Counted from the first letter of the stretch, positions 29,615 through 39,349 are shown. The stretch: DNA of 64,000 bases from Altererythrobacter aquiaggeris (GCF_037154015.1 NZ_JBANRL010000001.1:310001-374000); one strand, 5' to 3'. Notes: a model not told the origin generated them from the sequence alone. Translations and numbers: made by a program.

Positions 29615-30184
29615 TCAATTATACTCGACCGTGACTTCAAACTCGCCGGAGTAAATGCCGGGCGCCTGATTTGCCGCAACCAGCAACTGCCCGCCCACAC
29701 TGAATGCAAAGGCGCCATCGACACTGAAATTGTTCATCGCCGTGAAATTGCGCGTCAGCGCTGTCTGCGGTGTTGTGCCCGCGCGCAACCGGCGAAGGCG
29801 CATGGTTTCGGTTCCTCCATCGCGGGTCAGGTCGTAGAAGTTACGGTCAAGCTTTATGACCATGCCCTGATCGCCAACCCCGGCCCCCTCGAATTCGGCA
29901 GGCTGCGTCGTCCCGGAAAGGACCAGAATACCCCCGGTTGTGAGGATGGTGCCGTTCGGCCGCAAGGTTATGATGCCATCGATCGTCCCGGGCACAATTT
30001 TGCCGAAATCGAGGTCCTTGACCTTGATCAGCGTAAGCGGGACGACCACAATCGTCTCCGCTTCGGCAGAGGAAGTCTCCTCCGCCTGTGCCGGTGCTGT
30101 TGTAATGGCCAGAGCCCCTGCGATTAACATCGCGCTGCGCCCTGCATATGCCGCATATGCGGCAATCTGATGTGTCCCTGTCAT
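29615..30184 (-). CDS. Secreted DUF4402 protein (copy 2)
   Basis: A 189-residue protein with a signal peptide ending TAPAQA, then LTLIKVKDLDFGKIVPG and the C-terminal GAFAFSVGGQLLVAANQAPG with EFEVTVEYN. It aligns along its length with the neighbour downstream but lacks that copy's cysteines. It precedes copy 1 on the same strand with a 106-nt gap, so they are probably co-expressed. The start has no good ribosome binding site. Confidence 0.82.
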   Translation of the reverse strand: MTGTHQIAAYAAYAGRSAMLIAGALAITTAPAQAEETSSAEAETIVVVPLTLIKVKDLDFGKIVPGTIDGIITLRPNGTILTTGGILVLSGTTQPAEFEGAGVGDQGMVIKLDRNFYDLTRDGGTETMRLRRLRAGTTPQTALTRNFTAMNNFSVDGAFAFSVGGQLLVAANQAPGIYSGEFEVTVEYN

Positions 30185-30306
30185 GATGCCGCACTAATGG
30201 CCATTTCTGAAACCGTGATGAGCAGATCTGGTAACCAGCGTCTTAACCCGCAGGGCTGCGTTCAGCGCTCTTTACCTGCGCGCAACACTGCCCCAATGGA
30301 CGTTTG

Positions 30307-31251
30307 ATGACCACAGAAGCTGCCATTTCGATCCGCAATCTCGTAAAACGCTATGCCGGACAGGGCGGCGATCCTGGCAAGCTGGCGCTGGACGATGTCA
30401 GTTTCGATGTCCCGCAAGGCGGGATTTTCGGACTGCTTGGCCCGAACGGCGCGGGCAAATCCACGCTGATCAACATCCTCGCCGGGCTGGTTAACAAGAC
30501 CGGCGGCGAGGCTGAGATATGGGGTTTCGACATCGACAGCCAGCGCCGCAATGCGAAGGCAAGTATCGGGATCGTCCCGCAGGAAATCGTTTTCGATCCT
30601 TTTTTCACACCGTTTGAAGTGCTGGAAAACCAGTCCGGCCTGTACGGTGTTCCCAAATCCCGGCGCAGAAGCGAGGAATTGCTCAAGGCTGTTCACCTGT
30701 TTGACAAGCGTGATGCCTATGCCCGCACATTGTCAGGCGGGATGAAACGCCGCCTGCTGATCGCCAAGGCGCTGGTCCATTCGCCGCCGATTATCGTGCT
30801 GGACGAACCGACAGCGGGTGTCGATGTCGAACTGCGCCGCCTGCTGTGGGAAATGATCACCGACCTCAACCGCAAGGGCGCGACTGTTGTGCTGACCACG
30901 CATTATCTGGAAGAGGCCGAGCAGTTGTGCGACCGCATCGCAATTATCAATCACGGCAAACTGATCGCAAACAAGCCGACCCGGGACATGGTGGATATGG
31001 CACGCGAGAAGATTGTGGTGCTTTCGGTCGATCGCGATCTGGATGCGGCACCATCACACGAGGCATTCGTCAACAGCGAGCTGACCGGAGACCGGACAGT
31101 CGAAATCACTTACAACAAAGACAGCATGACAGCGGGGCAGATACTCAGCATTGTTCAGGCGCTGGGCTTTGCGATCGAGGATGTCACCACCCGCGAAGCC
31201 GATCTGGAAGATGTCTTCGTCTCGCTTACCAACGCTGGCGCTTCAGCCTGA
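30307..31251 (+). CDS. ABC transporter ATP-binding protein (ABC-2 type, orphan)
   Basis: A 314-residue exporter-type ATPase. Walker A is GPNGAGKST, the signature LSGGMKRRL, Walker B IIVLDEPTAGVD, and the switch histidine is in LTTHYLEEAEQLCD. The last 80 residues form the regulatory tail common in drug, lipid or polysaccharide ABC-2 exporters. No permease gene is adjacent, which is unusual. ATG 30307 is preferred to the TTG 3 nt upstream. Confidence 0.87.
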   Translation: MTTEAAISIRNLVKRYAGQGGDPGKLALDDVSFDVPQGGIFGLLGPNGAGKSTLINILAGLVNKTGGEAEIWGFDIDSQRRNAKASIGIVPQEIVFDPFFTPFEVLENQSGLYGVPKSRRRSEELLKAVHLFDKRDAYARTLSGGMKRRLLIAKALVHSPPIIVLDEPTAGVDVELRRLLWEMITDLNRKGATVVLTTHYLEEAEQLCDRIAIINHGKLIANKPTRDMVDMAREKIVVLSVDRDLDAAPSHEAFVNSELTGDRTVEITYNKDSMTAGQILSIVQALGFAIEDVTTREADLEDVFVSLTNAGASA

Positions 31252-31417
31252 CATTGGCCGACGGGTGCCGGTCGCGCACCCAGTCATTATTGCCGCGGCG
31301 CTGGATAGCCATGCCGCAGCGTTTGCAGTGGCCGACCAGTTCGCCATGCGCCTGGCGCACATGGTTGCGGCGGGGTTTGTGCCTGCCGAACAGGCATAGC
31401 GGGAAAAGGATGTTCAT
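31226..31417 (-). CDS. Small basic CxxC protein
   Basis: A 63-residue, strongly basic protein reading MNILFPLCLFGRHKPRRNHV and then GHCKRCGMAIQRRG. The C-x2-C pair with nearby histidines suggests a zinc ribbon half-site. Similar short CLFGRH...CGxxI proteins are, from memory, common in sphingomonads. It overlaps the end of the ABC ATPase tail to tail by 26 nt. Function unknown. Confidence 0.55.
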   Translation of the reverse strand: MNILFPLCLFGRHKPRRNHVRQAHGELVGHCKRCGMAIQRRGNNDWVRDRHPSANVRLKRQRW

Positions 31418-31530
31418 TATGTGCGACTCCGAAGCCCCCGGATACACCCCCGACCATGTCGCGCGCCTGGCGATAAATTGGCAAGCCCTTTTACATTGAA
31501 GCGTGCGCTTTCTGCGGCCATTACGCTGAA

Positions 31531-33117
31531 ATGACTGCAACCCAATATGATGTCCTCGTGATCGGATCCGGCGCTGCCGGCCTGACTGCTGCGCTTGCTC
31601 TGGCCCAAACCAGGAAAGTTCTGGTGCTGGCGAAGGGCTCGCTCACCGGCGGCAGCACCGCGTGGGCGCAGGGCGGCATCGCGGCGGTGCTGGATGCGGG
31701 CGATACATTCGACAACCATATCCGCGATACGATGGTGGCGGGCGCGGGACTGAACCGGCTGGAAACGGTCGAGTTTGTGATCGAACGCGCACCGCGCAGT
31801 ATCGACCGGCTGGTTGAACTGGGCGTGCCGTTCAACAAGCAGTCCGATGATCTTCATCTGACGCGCGAAGGCGGTCACTCGCACCGCCGGATCGTCCATG
31901 TCAATGATGCAACGGGGTGGGCGGTGCAGGAAGCCTTGCTGAACGCCGCCGATGCCAATCCCAACATCACGATGCTGGCGGGCCGCACCTGTGTCGATTT
32001 GATCACCGGCCGTAACGCCGAAAAATACTCCGGCTCGGGCCGCGTCTGGGGCGCTTATGCGCTTGATACCGAGACCGGAAAGGTCGAATCCCATGTCGCC
32101 AAGGCGACCGTGCTGGCGGCTGGCGGCGCTGGGCGCTGCTATCTGTTTTCCACTGCGCCGCGCGGCGCAACGGGTGACGGGATCGCTATGGCATGGCGCG
32201 CGGGGGCACGGGTTTCGAACATGGAATTCATGCAGTTTCACCCGACCTGTCTGTATAATGTCGATGTCAAAAACTTCCTCATCACCGAGGCTGTTCGCGG
32301 CGAGGGCGGGCATTTGCTGCATCCCGAAACGGGCCACCGCTTCATGAGCGATTACGATCCCGAACGCATGGAACTGGCCCCGCGCGACGTGGTTGCCCGC
32401 GCTATCGACGACCAGATCAAACGCTACGGCCTCGACTTCGTGCATCTGGATATCAGCCATCAGCCGCCCGAATTCGTGAAGGAACATTTCCCCACGATCC
32501 ACGAAAAACTGATGGGGCTGGGCATCGATATGACGGAACAGCCGATTCCGGTGGTGCCCGCGCAGCATTATACTTGCGGCGGGGTGCTGATCGATCTGGA
32601 AGGCCGGACAGATCTGCCGGGCCTGTATGCAGCGGGCGAAGTCACCGAAAGCGGCCTCCACGGGGCGAACCGGCTGGCATCGAACAGCCTGCTCGAATGT
32701 TTCGTTTTCGGCGAAGCATCGGCGGCCAGCATCCTTGAGAATTGGGACAGCTTCGACGCGCCGCCCGCAATCCGCCCATGGGATGAAAGCCGCGTGACCG
32801 ATTCCGACGAAGAGGTCGTGATCAAACAGAACTGGACCGAAATCCGCCGCTTCATGTGGAACTATGTCGGGATCGTGCGGACGACCAAACGGCTCGAACG
32901 GGCCAGCAACCGGATCGATCTGCTGCGCAAGGAAGTGGAAGATTACTACGGCAGCTTCCGCGTGACGACCGACCTCATCGAATTGCGCAATTTGCTGCAA
33001 GCCGCCGAACTGATCGTCGCCTCGGCCCTGCGCCGCCACGAAAGCCGCGGTTTGCATTACACGCTGGATTATCCCGAAACCGATTCCAAAGCGCGCGATA
33101 CGGTGTTGGTGCCTTGA
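31531..33117 (+). CDS. nadB: L-aspartate oxidase
   Basis: NadB oxidises aspartate to iminoaspartate, the first step of de novo NAD synthesis. The 528 residues show the FAD motif VIGSGAAGLTAALALA, GGSTAWAQGGIAA, HSHRRIVHVNDATGWAVQ, FMQFHPTCLYN, and the catalytic-loop LITEAVRGEGGHLL; near the end is GEVTESGLHGANRLASNSLLE. The long C-terminal helical domain separates it from succinate dehydrogenase. nadA and nadC are not adjacent, which is common in this order. Confidence 0.95.
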   Translation: MTATQYDVLVIGSGAAGLTAALALAQTRKVLVLAKGSLTGGSTAWAQGGIAAVLDAGDTFDNHIRDTMVAGAGLNRLETVEFVIERAPRSIDRLVELGVPFNKQSDDLHLTREGGHSHRRIVHVNDATGWAVQEALLNAADANPNITMLAGRTCVDLITGRNAEKYSGSGRVWGAYALDTETGKVESHVAKATVLAAGGAGRCYLFSTAPRGATGDGIAMAWRAGARVSNMEFMQFHPTCLYNVDVKNFLITEAVRGEGGHLLHPETGHRFMSDYDPERMELAPRDVVARAIDDQIKRYGLDFVHLDISHQPPEFVKEHFPTIHEKLMGLGIDMTEQPIPVVPAQHYTCGGVLIDLEGRTDLPGLYAAGEVTESGLHGANRLASNSLLECFVFGEASAASILENWDSFDAPPAIRPWDESRVTDSDEEVVIKQNWTEIRRFMWNYVGIVRTTKRLERASNRIDLLRKEVEDYYGSFRVTTDLIELRNLLQAAELIVASALRRHESRGLHYTLDYPETDSKARDTVLVP

Positions 33118-33203
33118 TTACACCGCGCTGCACCCTGTTTGCCCGCTCTGGACATTCGGGACCAATGCGGTGATCTAGCATTCAAGTCTCGCAAGGAAAC
33201 CTG

Positions 33204-34088
33204 ATGCCCCAGATTACCGCCAACAATATCGCCCTCGAATACGAAGAATATGGCGACAAAACAGCGCCGCCGATGTTGCTGGTCATGGGACTGGGCGCTC
33301 AATTAACCTTGTGGCCGATGGAGCTGGTCGAGGCATTGGTCGAGCGCGGTTACCGCGTGATCCGTTATGACAATCGCGACATCGGGCTGAGCCAGAAGAT
33401 GGAAGATGCGGGCAATCCGTCGATCCCCTGGACGGTGATCAAGGCGCGCTTCGGGATCAAGCCCAAGGTGCCTTACACTTTGTCCGACATGGCAGCCGAT
33501 GCGGTCGGCCTGCTTGATGCGCTTGATATCGACAAGGCGCATATCGTCGGCGCGTCGATGGGCGGAATGATTTCGCAGCTGATCGCGGCGGAATATCCCG
33601 ATCGTGTGCTGTCGCTGACATCCGTCATGTCCACCACCGGACACCGCAAGCTGCCGCCCGCCAGGAAAGAGGCGTTCAAGGCGCTGACCACGCGGCCCGC
33701 CAACACCGATGTCAAAACCATGATCGAGCACGGGCTGTATATCTCCCGCTCCATCGGCAGTCCCGGCTATCCGGCGGACGAAGCGCGTCTGCGCGAAAGG
33801 GCCGAGATCAATTTCAAACGCAGCTATTATCCAGCCGGGATGGCGCGCCAGATGGCCGCGATTATCGCTGACGGTGACCGCCGCGAAAGGCTGGCCAAAG
33901 TCACCGCGCCCACGCTGGTGGTTCACGGCGAAGCTGACCCGCTGGTAACTGTCGAAGGGGGCCATGATACCGCCAGGTACATCCCCGGCGCGAAGCTGAA
34001 AACCTTCCCCGGCATGGGCCATGATCTGCCGCTGGAGCTGGTCGAACCCATGGCCGACGCAATCGCGGAACACGCATCGGCGGCCTGA
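33204..34088 (+). CDS. Alpha/beta hydrolase
   Basis: A 294-residue hydrolase. The nucleophile is Ser118 in the elbow GASMGG, the oxyanion region is LVMGLGAQ, the acid is in HGEADPLV and the histidine in GMGHDLP. YDNRDIGLSQ marks the subgroup related to aclacinomycin methylesterase-like and epoxide-hydrolase-like enzymes. The substrate is unknown. AAGGAA lies 7 nt before the ATG. Confidence 0.87.
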   Translation: MPQITANNIALEYEEYGDKTAPPMLLVMGLGAQLTLWPMELVEALVERGYRVIRYDNRDIGLSQKMEDAGNPSIPWTVIKARFGIKPKVPYTLSDMAADAVGLLDALDIDKAHIVGASMGGMISQLIAAEYPDRVLSLTSVMSTTGHRKLPPARKEAFKALTTRPANTDVKTMIEHGLYISRSIGSPGYPADEARLRERAEINFKRSYYPAGMARQMAAIIADGDRRERLAKVTAPTLVVHGEADPLVTVEGGHDTARYIPGAKLKTFPGMGHDLPLELVEPMADAIAEHASAA

Positions 34089-34097
34089 ACGCGCTGA

Positions 34098-34137
34098 ACC
34101 CGCTGACCCCGGCCTGATCCCGCTGATCCCGGCCTGA
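34098..34137. repeat. Two-copy 20-bp tandem repeat
   Basis: CCCGCTGACCCCGGCCTGAT and CCCGCTGATCCCGGCCTGAA follow each other directly after the hydrolase stop codon. They differ at two positions. The repeat carries stop codons in the hydrolase frame and is probably a local slippage product. Confidence 0.6.
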
Positions 34138-34241
34138 AAATTTGATGTCATTCGGCGAACGTCATCCGCGCTTCGTCGCGGGGGCGCTTGCTCTGTAAAA
34201 TGAGTGTGTTAGTTTTATAGGGCAGTCATAGGGGAATTCAG

Positions 34242-35927
34242 ATGTTTTCGCGAAAAACGGTCATTATCGGCGCCGCAATGATCGGCGCGAGCTTGCTGCC
34301 AACCGCCGCTTTTGCCGCAGATGATGATATTGCCGCGCAGGTCGCGGCATTGCTCGAAAAATCCTATCCGGCAGAAGGGCCCGGTGCAGCGATCATCGTT
34401 ACCGATAATGGCGACGTGGTGTATTCTGGCGGGCAAGGCCTTGCCAATGTCGAAGCGGGTACGCCGATTTCACCCGACACCGTGTTCCGCCTCGCTTCAA
34501 TTTCCAAACAATTTGCCGCTGCAACCGTTTTGCGATTGGCAGAACAGGGCAAACTTTCGCTCGGCGACCCGCTATCGAAATTCCTGCCCGATTATCCTGC
34601 GCCGGGGGCTGATGTCACCGTACGCCAGTTGCTGAACCATACGTCGGGCATCCAATCCTATACCGGGATCGCCGGCTGGATGACAGAAGCCAACACCAGT
34701 CAGGTCATGACGACTAACGAACTGATTGCCGAGTTCAGCGACCTGCCTGCCAATTTCCCCGCCGGTCAGGCGTTCCTGTATAATAACAGCGGCTATGTCC
34801 TGCTTGGCGCAATCATCGAGAAGGTTACCGGAAACACGTGGCACGGCGCCATTGTCGATCAGATTGCCAGGCCGCTCGGGCTTGGCTCGATTGCCGGTTT
34901 CCATGATGAATCCGCGCTGCCCGGGATGGCAACCGGCTACTCGGTCGATAACAATGGCGCCGTTGTCGTCGCGCAAAAAATCCATGCCGATGTGCCGCAT
35001 GCCGCCGGTGGCCTGCGCGGGACAGTGCGCGATCTGGCGAAATGGGCTGCCGCGCTCCATGGCGGCAAAGTGATCGGTGATGCGTCTTACAAGATGATGA
35101 TTGCGCCGACAGTTCTGCCTGACGGCAAAACCGAAAATTATGGCTTCGGCATCGCGCCATCCAAATTGCGCGGGGCAGACGCCATCGGGCATAGCGGCGG
35201 CATTTTCGGTTTTACGACCGACAGTATCTATCTGCCCGAAGAAGACGTGTTCGTGGCTGTTTTCGTCAATAGCGATGCGCCGCCGGTTGGCGCGGGCACC
35301 TTGATGACCCGCGCAGCAGCAATTGCGATCGGCAGGCCGTTTGCAGAATTCACTGCCGTCGATCCCGATCTGGCAGAGCTGGCTGACAAATTCGGCGTGT
35401 ACCGGATCAATGAAACGGACACCCGCACATTTTATGAGCGCGGCGGCAAGCTGTTCACGATGCGCAGCGGCAATTCCGCAAGCGAGATATTCGCCACAGA
35501 TGACGGCACATTTTTCTATGGCCCCGATAGCCTGACGTGGTTTCGCATAAGCACCGACAAGGCCGGCCAGCAGGTTATGGAAATGCACCAGAACGGCGCA
35601 GATGAGGCAGAGCTTGCCGTATATGAAGGCCCGATTGTCGAGGATGAACTGGCGATTGTGCCGCGCGCGATTCTGGAAACCTATGTCGGCACATATACGA
35701 CAATTGCCGGGCCAATGGTGGTCACGTTGTCCGATGCCGATGTGCTGTCGGGCAAGCTGGGCGGACAGTCGCCCATTCCGCTCGCTCCACTCAGCGATAC
35801 CAAATTCAAAGTCACGGCCGTCGATGCGACAGTCACTTTCACTTCGGAAGGTGGTGCGGTGACCGGATTGGTCATCGAACAAGGCGGCCAGCAAATTCCC
35901 GGCGAACGTGTATCCGAAGCAGACTAA
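34242..35927 (+). CDS. Exported serine beta-lactamase-like hydrolase
   Basis: A 561-residue class C beta-lactamase/DD-peptidase-fold protein. A signal peptide ends at TAAFAA. The catalytic SxxK is Ser86-Ile-Ser-Lys89, YNN of LYNNSGY is the second motif, and HSGG the third. A C-terminal beta domain of about 190 residues follows, as in esterase- and peptidase-type relatives. It probably acts on a D-amino-acid peptide or ester in the periplasm. A true beta-lactamase role is unlikely given the length. Confidence 0.86.
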   Translation: MFSRKTVIIGAAMIGASLLPTAAFAADDDIAAQVAALLEKSYPAEGPGAAIIVTDNGDVVYSGGQGLANVEAGTPISPDTVFRLASISKQFAAATVLRLAEQGKLSLGDPLSKFLPDYPAPGADVTVRQLLNHTSGIQSYTGIAGWMTEANTSQVMTTNELIAEFSDLPANFPAGQAFLYNNSGYVLLGAIIEKVTGNTWHGAIVDQIARPLGLGSIAGFHDESALPGMATGYSVDNNGAVVVAQKIHADVPHAAGGLRGTVRDLAKWAAALHGGKVIGDASYKMMIAPTVLPDGKTENYGFGIAPSKLRGADAIGHSGGIFGFTTDSIYLPEEDVFVAVFVNSDAPPVGAGTLMTRAAAIAIGRPFAEFTAVDPDLAELADKFGVYRINETDTRTFYERGGKLFTMRSGNSASEIFATDDGTFFYGPDSLTWFRISTDKAGQQVMEMHQNGADEAELAVYEGPIVEDELAIVPRAILETYVGTYTTIAGPMVVTLSDADVLSGKLGGQSPIPLAPLSDTKFKVTAVDATVTFTSEGGAVTGLVIEQGGQQIPGERVSEAD

Positions 35928-35934
35928 CGCCAGA

Positions 35935-36474
35935 TCACGACTGCCGCTTGCAGCGCCTCGTTTCCGCACCGGAAGCGGGGCGCGTCCAGATGATCTCCAG
36001 GACAGGTATTCCGGGTATTGTTCCGCCAGTCGCGATAGCCTCGGGCTGATCGATCGCGAACAAACAATTGCGCGTTTGGGCCAGCCGCCTGATCGCAGAC
36101 AATGCATTGCCGTAACTGTCATGTCCTGCTGGCAATGATACGAAGCTGCCAGCGGTCCCGCCTGACGGAGGATAGAAAGCGTCATCGGCAAACAATGTGC
36201 TGTCGGGCAGATATACCGTATATCTACCGCGCATGATCCATCCGGTCATACTCTTCGAGGGCGTAATCGCTTCCAAGCGTGCGTCAGCCCGGAGCAGAAG
36301 CATGGATGTACGGGTCAGAGCCATGATCTCCGGATCGCGGCTTGGATAATTATCGACATAGGTGATCTGCTGGCTGCGACGTTTTATCCAATCCAGGTCC
36401 GCACCGCACAGCACGATGATCAGACAAACCAGTGCCAACCGCTTGTTGGTGTTGAACCGGAAGGACGGTTTCAA
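35935..36474 (-). CDS. Hypothetical protein with N-terminal membrane anchor
   Basis: A 179-residue protein with one hydrophobic segment at about residues 12-25 that contains a cysteine in VLCGAD and could serve as anchor or lipobox-like end. The rest is soluble, with GRYTVYLPDSTLFADDAFYPP and a C-terminal IPVLEIIWTRP. No family was recognised. It converges with the hydrolase upstream, 7 nt apart. Confidence 0.55.
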   Translation of the reverse strand: MKPSFRFNTNKRLALVCLIIVLCGADLDWIKRRSQQITYVDNYPSRDPEIMALTRTSMLLLRADARLEAITPSKSMTGWIMRGRYTVYLPDSTLFADDAFYPPSGGTAGSFVSLPAGHDSYGNALSAIRRLAQTRNCLFAIDQPEAIATGGTIPGIPVLEIIWTRPASGAETRRCKRQS

Positions 36475-36941
36475 GAATCGTTACCCTGCATTTGGTGATC
36501 AACGGAACAAGCGCCGCGAACGATCCCGAGCAGTAATATTTCACACCCTGATTCGAATGATTCAAAACCCGCCGCGAACACTTTTCCGCAAAAATTTTTT
36601 TACCGGATTCATTTCACCCCTTGCGCGATTCAAGACCCTAGGCTTTCCGGCGCGTCGCGGCGTTGCAACAATGTAATACACCCGCGCGCCGTAAGGTTAA
36701 TGCCGATTTACCCTCTTGCATCGCGATTCCACTTTGAGCACTATGGCTATGGGCCAGACGTTGGGGGACCTACTAGATACTGTTACCGAGTGTGATGCGC
36801 CAGATTCGCGTCCTCGGGCAGATTCGGGTGGTCAAACCCCATCATTGCACCCGACCGGGGAAAGAAAGGGGATAAGTTTTTCCCCTCTGCAGGGCCGGCT
36901 CATGGTAGGCAGGACAACAGTCCGCCGAATCGAACGAAAGC
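36475..36941. other. Long leader region before nrdA
   Basis: About 470 nt without a convincing gene. An open frame continuous with nrdA runs back to 36716, but it shows no conserved NrdA sequence. The region has AT-rich tracts near 36590 and a perfect 6-bp hairpin, AGGGGA at 36867-36872 with TCCCCT at 36881-36886. I found no NrdR-box pair or cobalamin riboswitch. Confidence 0.5.
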
Positions 36942-36967
36942 GGAACAGCGGTGCGGGCAAGCGCGTT
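36942..36967 (+). promoter_or_regulatory. EcfG-type promoter candidate before nrdA
   Basis: GGAAC at 36942-36946 and CGTT at 36964-36967 are separated by 17 nt. The -10 ends 24 nt before the ATG at 36992, which fits a short leader and supports that start. It would put ribonucleotide reductase partly under general stress control. Confidence 0.5.
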
Positions 36968-36991
36968 GTTCGAACAGGACGGGACGAGTTG

Positions 36992-39070
36992 ATGGAATTC
37001 AGAACTGGGGACGATGCGGCGATGGGGCTGGATCAGGAAAACGACACTGCGGTTACAGACAGCCAGGCTGCCAGGACAGTTTCCGGCAGCGCGTCCGATA
37101 AAACGCCCAAGGGCAAGAAAGCACAAGCGGCAATGACGATGGATAGAGACGACATGGGTAGCGACGGGCTTGTGGCAGAAAAGGCTGGCGAGGCACTGGC
37201 CGGCGCCATGAAACAAGCGGTCAAGGTCGAGGATGACAGCAAGCGCGTAAACGCGCGCCGTTTTGCTGTCGTGACCGATGAAACGCGCGATGCCTTGCTG
37301 ACCGAATTCGGCAAGGAAACGCTGATCGACCGCTATCTGCTTCCGGGCGAGAATTTTCAGGATCTGTTCGCCCGTGTGGCCGATGCCTATGCCGATGATC
37401 AGGAGCATGCCCAGCGGCTGTATGATTATATTTCGCGTTTGTGGTTCATGCCCGCAACGCCCGTGCTGTCCAATGGCGGCACCGGGCGCGGCCTGCCGAT
37501 CTCGTGCTATCTGAACTCCGTTTCAGACAGCCTCGACGGCATTGTGAACACCTGGAACGAAAATGTCTGGCTTGCTTCCAAGGGTGGCGGCATCGGTACC
37601 TATTGGGGCAATGTCCGCGGGATTGGCGAGCCGGTTGGTCTGAACGGCAAGACCAGCGGTATCATCCCGTTCGTGCGCGTGATGGACAGTCTGACGCTGG
37701 CAATTTCGCAAGGTTCGCTGCGCCGCGGATCGGCAGCGTGCTATCTCGACGTATCGCACCCTGAAATCGAGGAATTCCTCGAAATCCGCAAGGCATCGGG
37801 CGACTTCAACCGCAAGGCGCTGAACCTGCACCACGGCGTGTTGCTGACCGACAAGTTCATGGAAGCGGTCCGCGCGGGCGAGAAGTTTGACCTGCTGTCG
37901 CCCAAAACGGGCGAAGTGCGCGCCACCGTCGATGCGCGGGCCCTGTTCCAGAAACTGGTCGAAACCCGTCTGGCAACGGGTGAACCCTATATCGTGTTCA
38001 GTGACACGGTGAACCGCATGATGCCCAAGCATCACCGCGAGCTCGGCCTCAAGGTTTCGACCTCCAACCTCTGCAGCGAAATCACGTTGCCGACGGGCAT
38101 CGACCATCTCGGTAATGACCGTACGGCGGTATGCTGCCTGTCTTCGCTCAATCTCGAGAAATGGGATGAGTGGAACGAGGACAAGACCTTTATCGAAGAT
38201 GTCATGCGGATGCTCGACAATGTCCTGCAGGATTACATCGACCGTGCGCCGGCCGAAATGGCCCGTGCGAAATATTCCGCCATGCGCGAACGCAGCGTGG
38301 GCCTGGGCGTCATGGGGTTCCACTCCTTCCTCCAGTCCAAAAACATTACGCTAGAAGGATCCATGGCGAAGGTCTGGAACCTGAAGATGTTCAAACACAT
38401 CAGCGGCAAGGCCGAAGAAGCCTCGCTGATCCTGGCCAAGGAACGCGGCCCCTGTCCCGACGCGGAAGAAACCGGCGCGATGGAACGGTTCAGCTGTAAA
38501 ATGGCGATCGCACCGACCGCATCGATCAGCATCATTTGCGGCGGCACCAGCGCGTGTATCGAACCAATTCCGGCGAATATCTATACGCACAAGACGCTGT
38601 CAGGCAGCTTCGTAGTAAAGAACCCCTATCTGGAAAAACTGCTGCGCGATAAATCGAAGGATTCGACCAACGTGTGGAATTCGATTCTCGAAAATGGCGG
38701 CTCGGTCGCGCATCTCGATTTCCTGAGCGACGAAGAAAAGGCCACCTTCAAAACCAGTTTCGAAGTCGATCAGCGATATTTGCTCGAATACGCCGCCGAC
38801 CGCGCGCCATTCATCGATCAGGCACAAAGCCTCAACCTGTTTATCCCGGCCGATGTGGACAAGTGGGATCTGGCAATGCTGCATTTCCAGGCATGGGAAA
38901 AAGGCATCAAGTCGCTTTATTACCTACGCTCGAAATCGATCCAGCGCGCCGGTTTCGCCGGCGGTTCGGGGGGCGGTGTGGAAGCCGATAACACTGCCGA
39001 AGCCGCAAGGATCGAGCTTGCGGCGGTAGCACCGCAGACCGATTACGAAGAATGCCTCAGCTGCCAATGA
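36992..39070 (+). CDS. nrdA: Ribonucleoside-diphosphate reductase, class I alpha subunit
   Basis: The 692-residue catalytic subunit makes deoxyribonucleotides. Conserved sequence starts near residue 100 (RDALLTEFGKETLIDRYLLP). Cys172 in GRGLPISCYLNSV and the later cysteine in TAVCCLSSLNLE form the redox pair, TSNLCSEITLP holds the radical cysteine with its Asn and Glu neighbours, and the tail ECLSCQ relays reducing power. Residues 1-90 are Ala/Asp/Lys-rich and variable. nrdB lies 1.8 kb downstream, separated by four small genes, unlike the usual adjacent pair. Confidence 0.94.
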   Translation: MEFRTGDDAAMGLDQENDTAVTDSQAARTVSGSASDKTPKGKKAQAAMTMDRDDMGSDGLVAEKAGEALAGAMKQAVKVEDDSKRVNARRFAVVTDETRDALLTEFGKETLIDRYLLPGENFQDLFARVADAYADDQEHAQRLYDYISRLWFMPATPVLSNGGTGRGLPISCYLNSVSDSLDGIVNTWNENVWLASKGGGIGTYWGNVRGIGEPVGLNGKTSGIIPFVRVMDSLTLAISQGSLRRGSAACYLDVSHPEIEEFLEIRKASGDFNRKALNLHHGVLLTDKFMEAVRAGEKFDLLSPKTGEVRATVDARALFQKLVETRLATGEPYIVFSDTVNRMMPKHHRELGLKVSTSNLCSEITLPTGIDHLGNDRTAVCCLSSLNLEKWDEWNEDKTFIEDVMRMLDNVLQDYIDRAPAEMARAKYSAMRERSVGLGVMGFHSFLQSKNITLEGSMAKVWNLKMFKHISGKAEEASLILAKERGPCPDAEETGAMERFSCKMAIAPTASISIICGGTSACIEPIPANIYTHKTLSGSFVVKNPYLEKLLRDKSKDSTNVWNSILENGGSVAHLDFLSDEEKATFKTSFEVDQRYLLEYAADRAPFIDQAQSLNLFIPADVDKWDLAMLHFQAWEKGIKSLYYLRSKSIQRAGFAGGSGGGVEADNTAEAARIELAAVAPQTDYEECLSCQ

Positions 39071-39147
39071 TGTGGCTTGGCATCTTCGGGCCGCGATGCG
39101 GTTACCGGTCAGGCTCGAAAAACCGCGGGAAGTAACCCTGTGCCGAT

Positions 39148-39342
39148 ATGGCCACGCTGACATTCTATATCTTCGCGATTATCCTGCTTGCCATCCTCGG
39201 CTTCGTGATGTGGAGCGGTGTAGGCGCCAAGCGGAAAACGCTGGGGCGCGGGTTTGGTCTGATGGCATTTGTCGCCGCGGCATGGCTGGCGATGGAGCTA
39301 TACGACATCCTCACCTTAACCGGATTTGGAGATAAGGCATAA
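39148..39342 (+). CDS. Small two-helix membrane protein
   Basis: A 64-residue protein with hydrophobic stretches at about 4-22 and 38-52 and a basic loop GAKRKTLGRGF between them. It starts 77 nt after nrdA and ends at a convergent hairpin. The ribosome binding site is weak and no family was recognised. Confidence 0.5.
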   Translation: MATLTFYIFAIILLAILGFVMWSGVGAKRKTLGRGFGLMAFVAAAWLAMELYDILTLTGFGDKA

Positions 39343-39349
39343 ATTCGAA

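Noticed and set aside
31417-33057. A long open frame on the minus strand opposite nadB
   Set aside because: It mirrors the nadB codon pattern and shows no protein motifs.
36475-36991. NrdR boxes or a cobalamin riboswitch in the nrdA leader
   Set aside because: No pair of the NrdR consensus and no B12-box pattern could be found by reading. A covariance-model search would be decisive.
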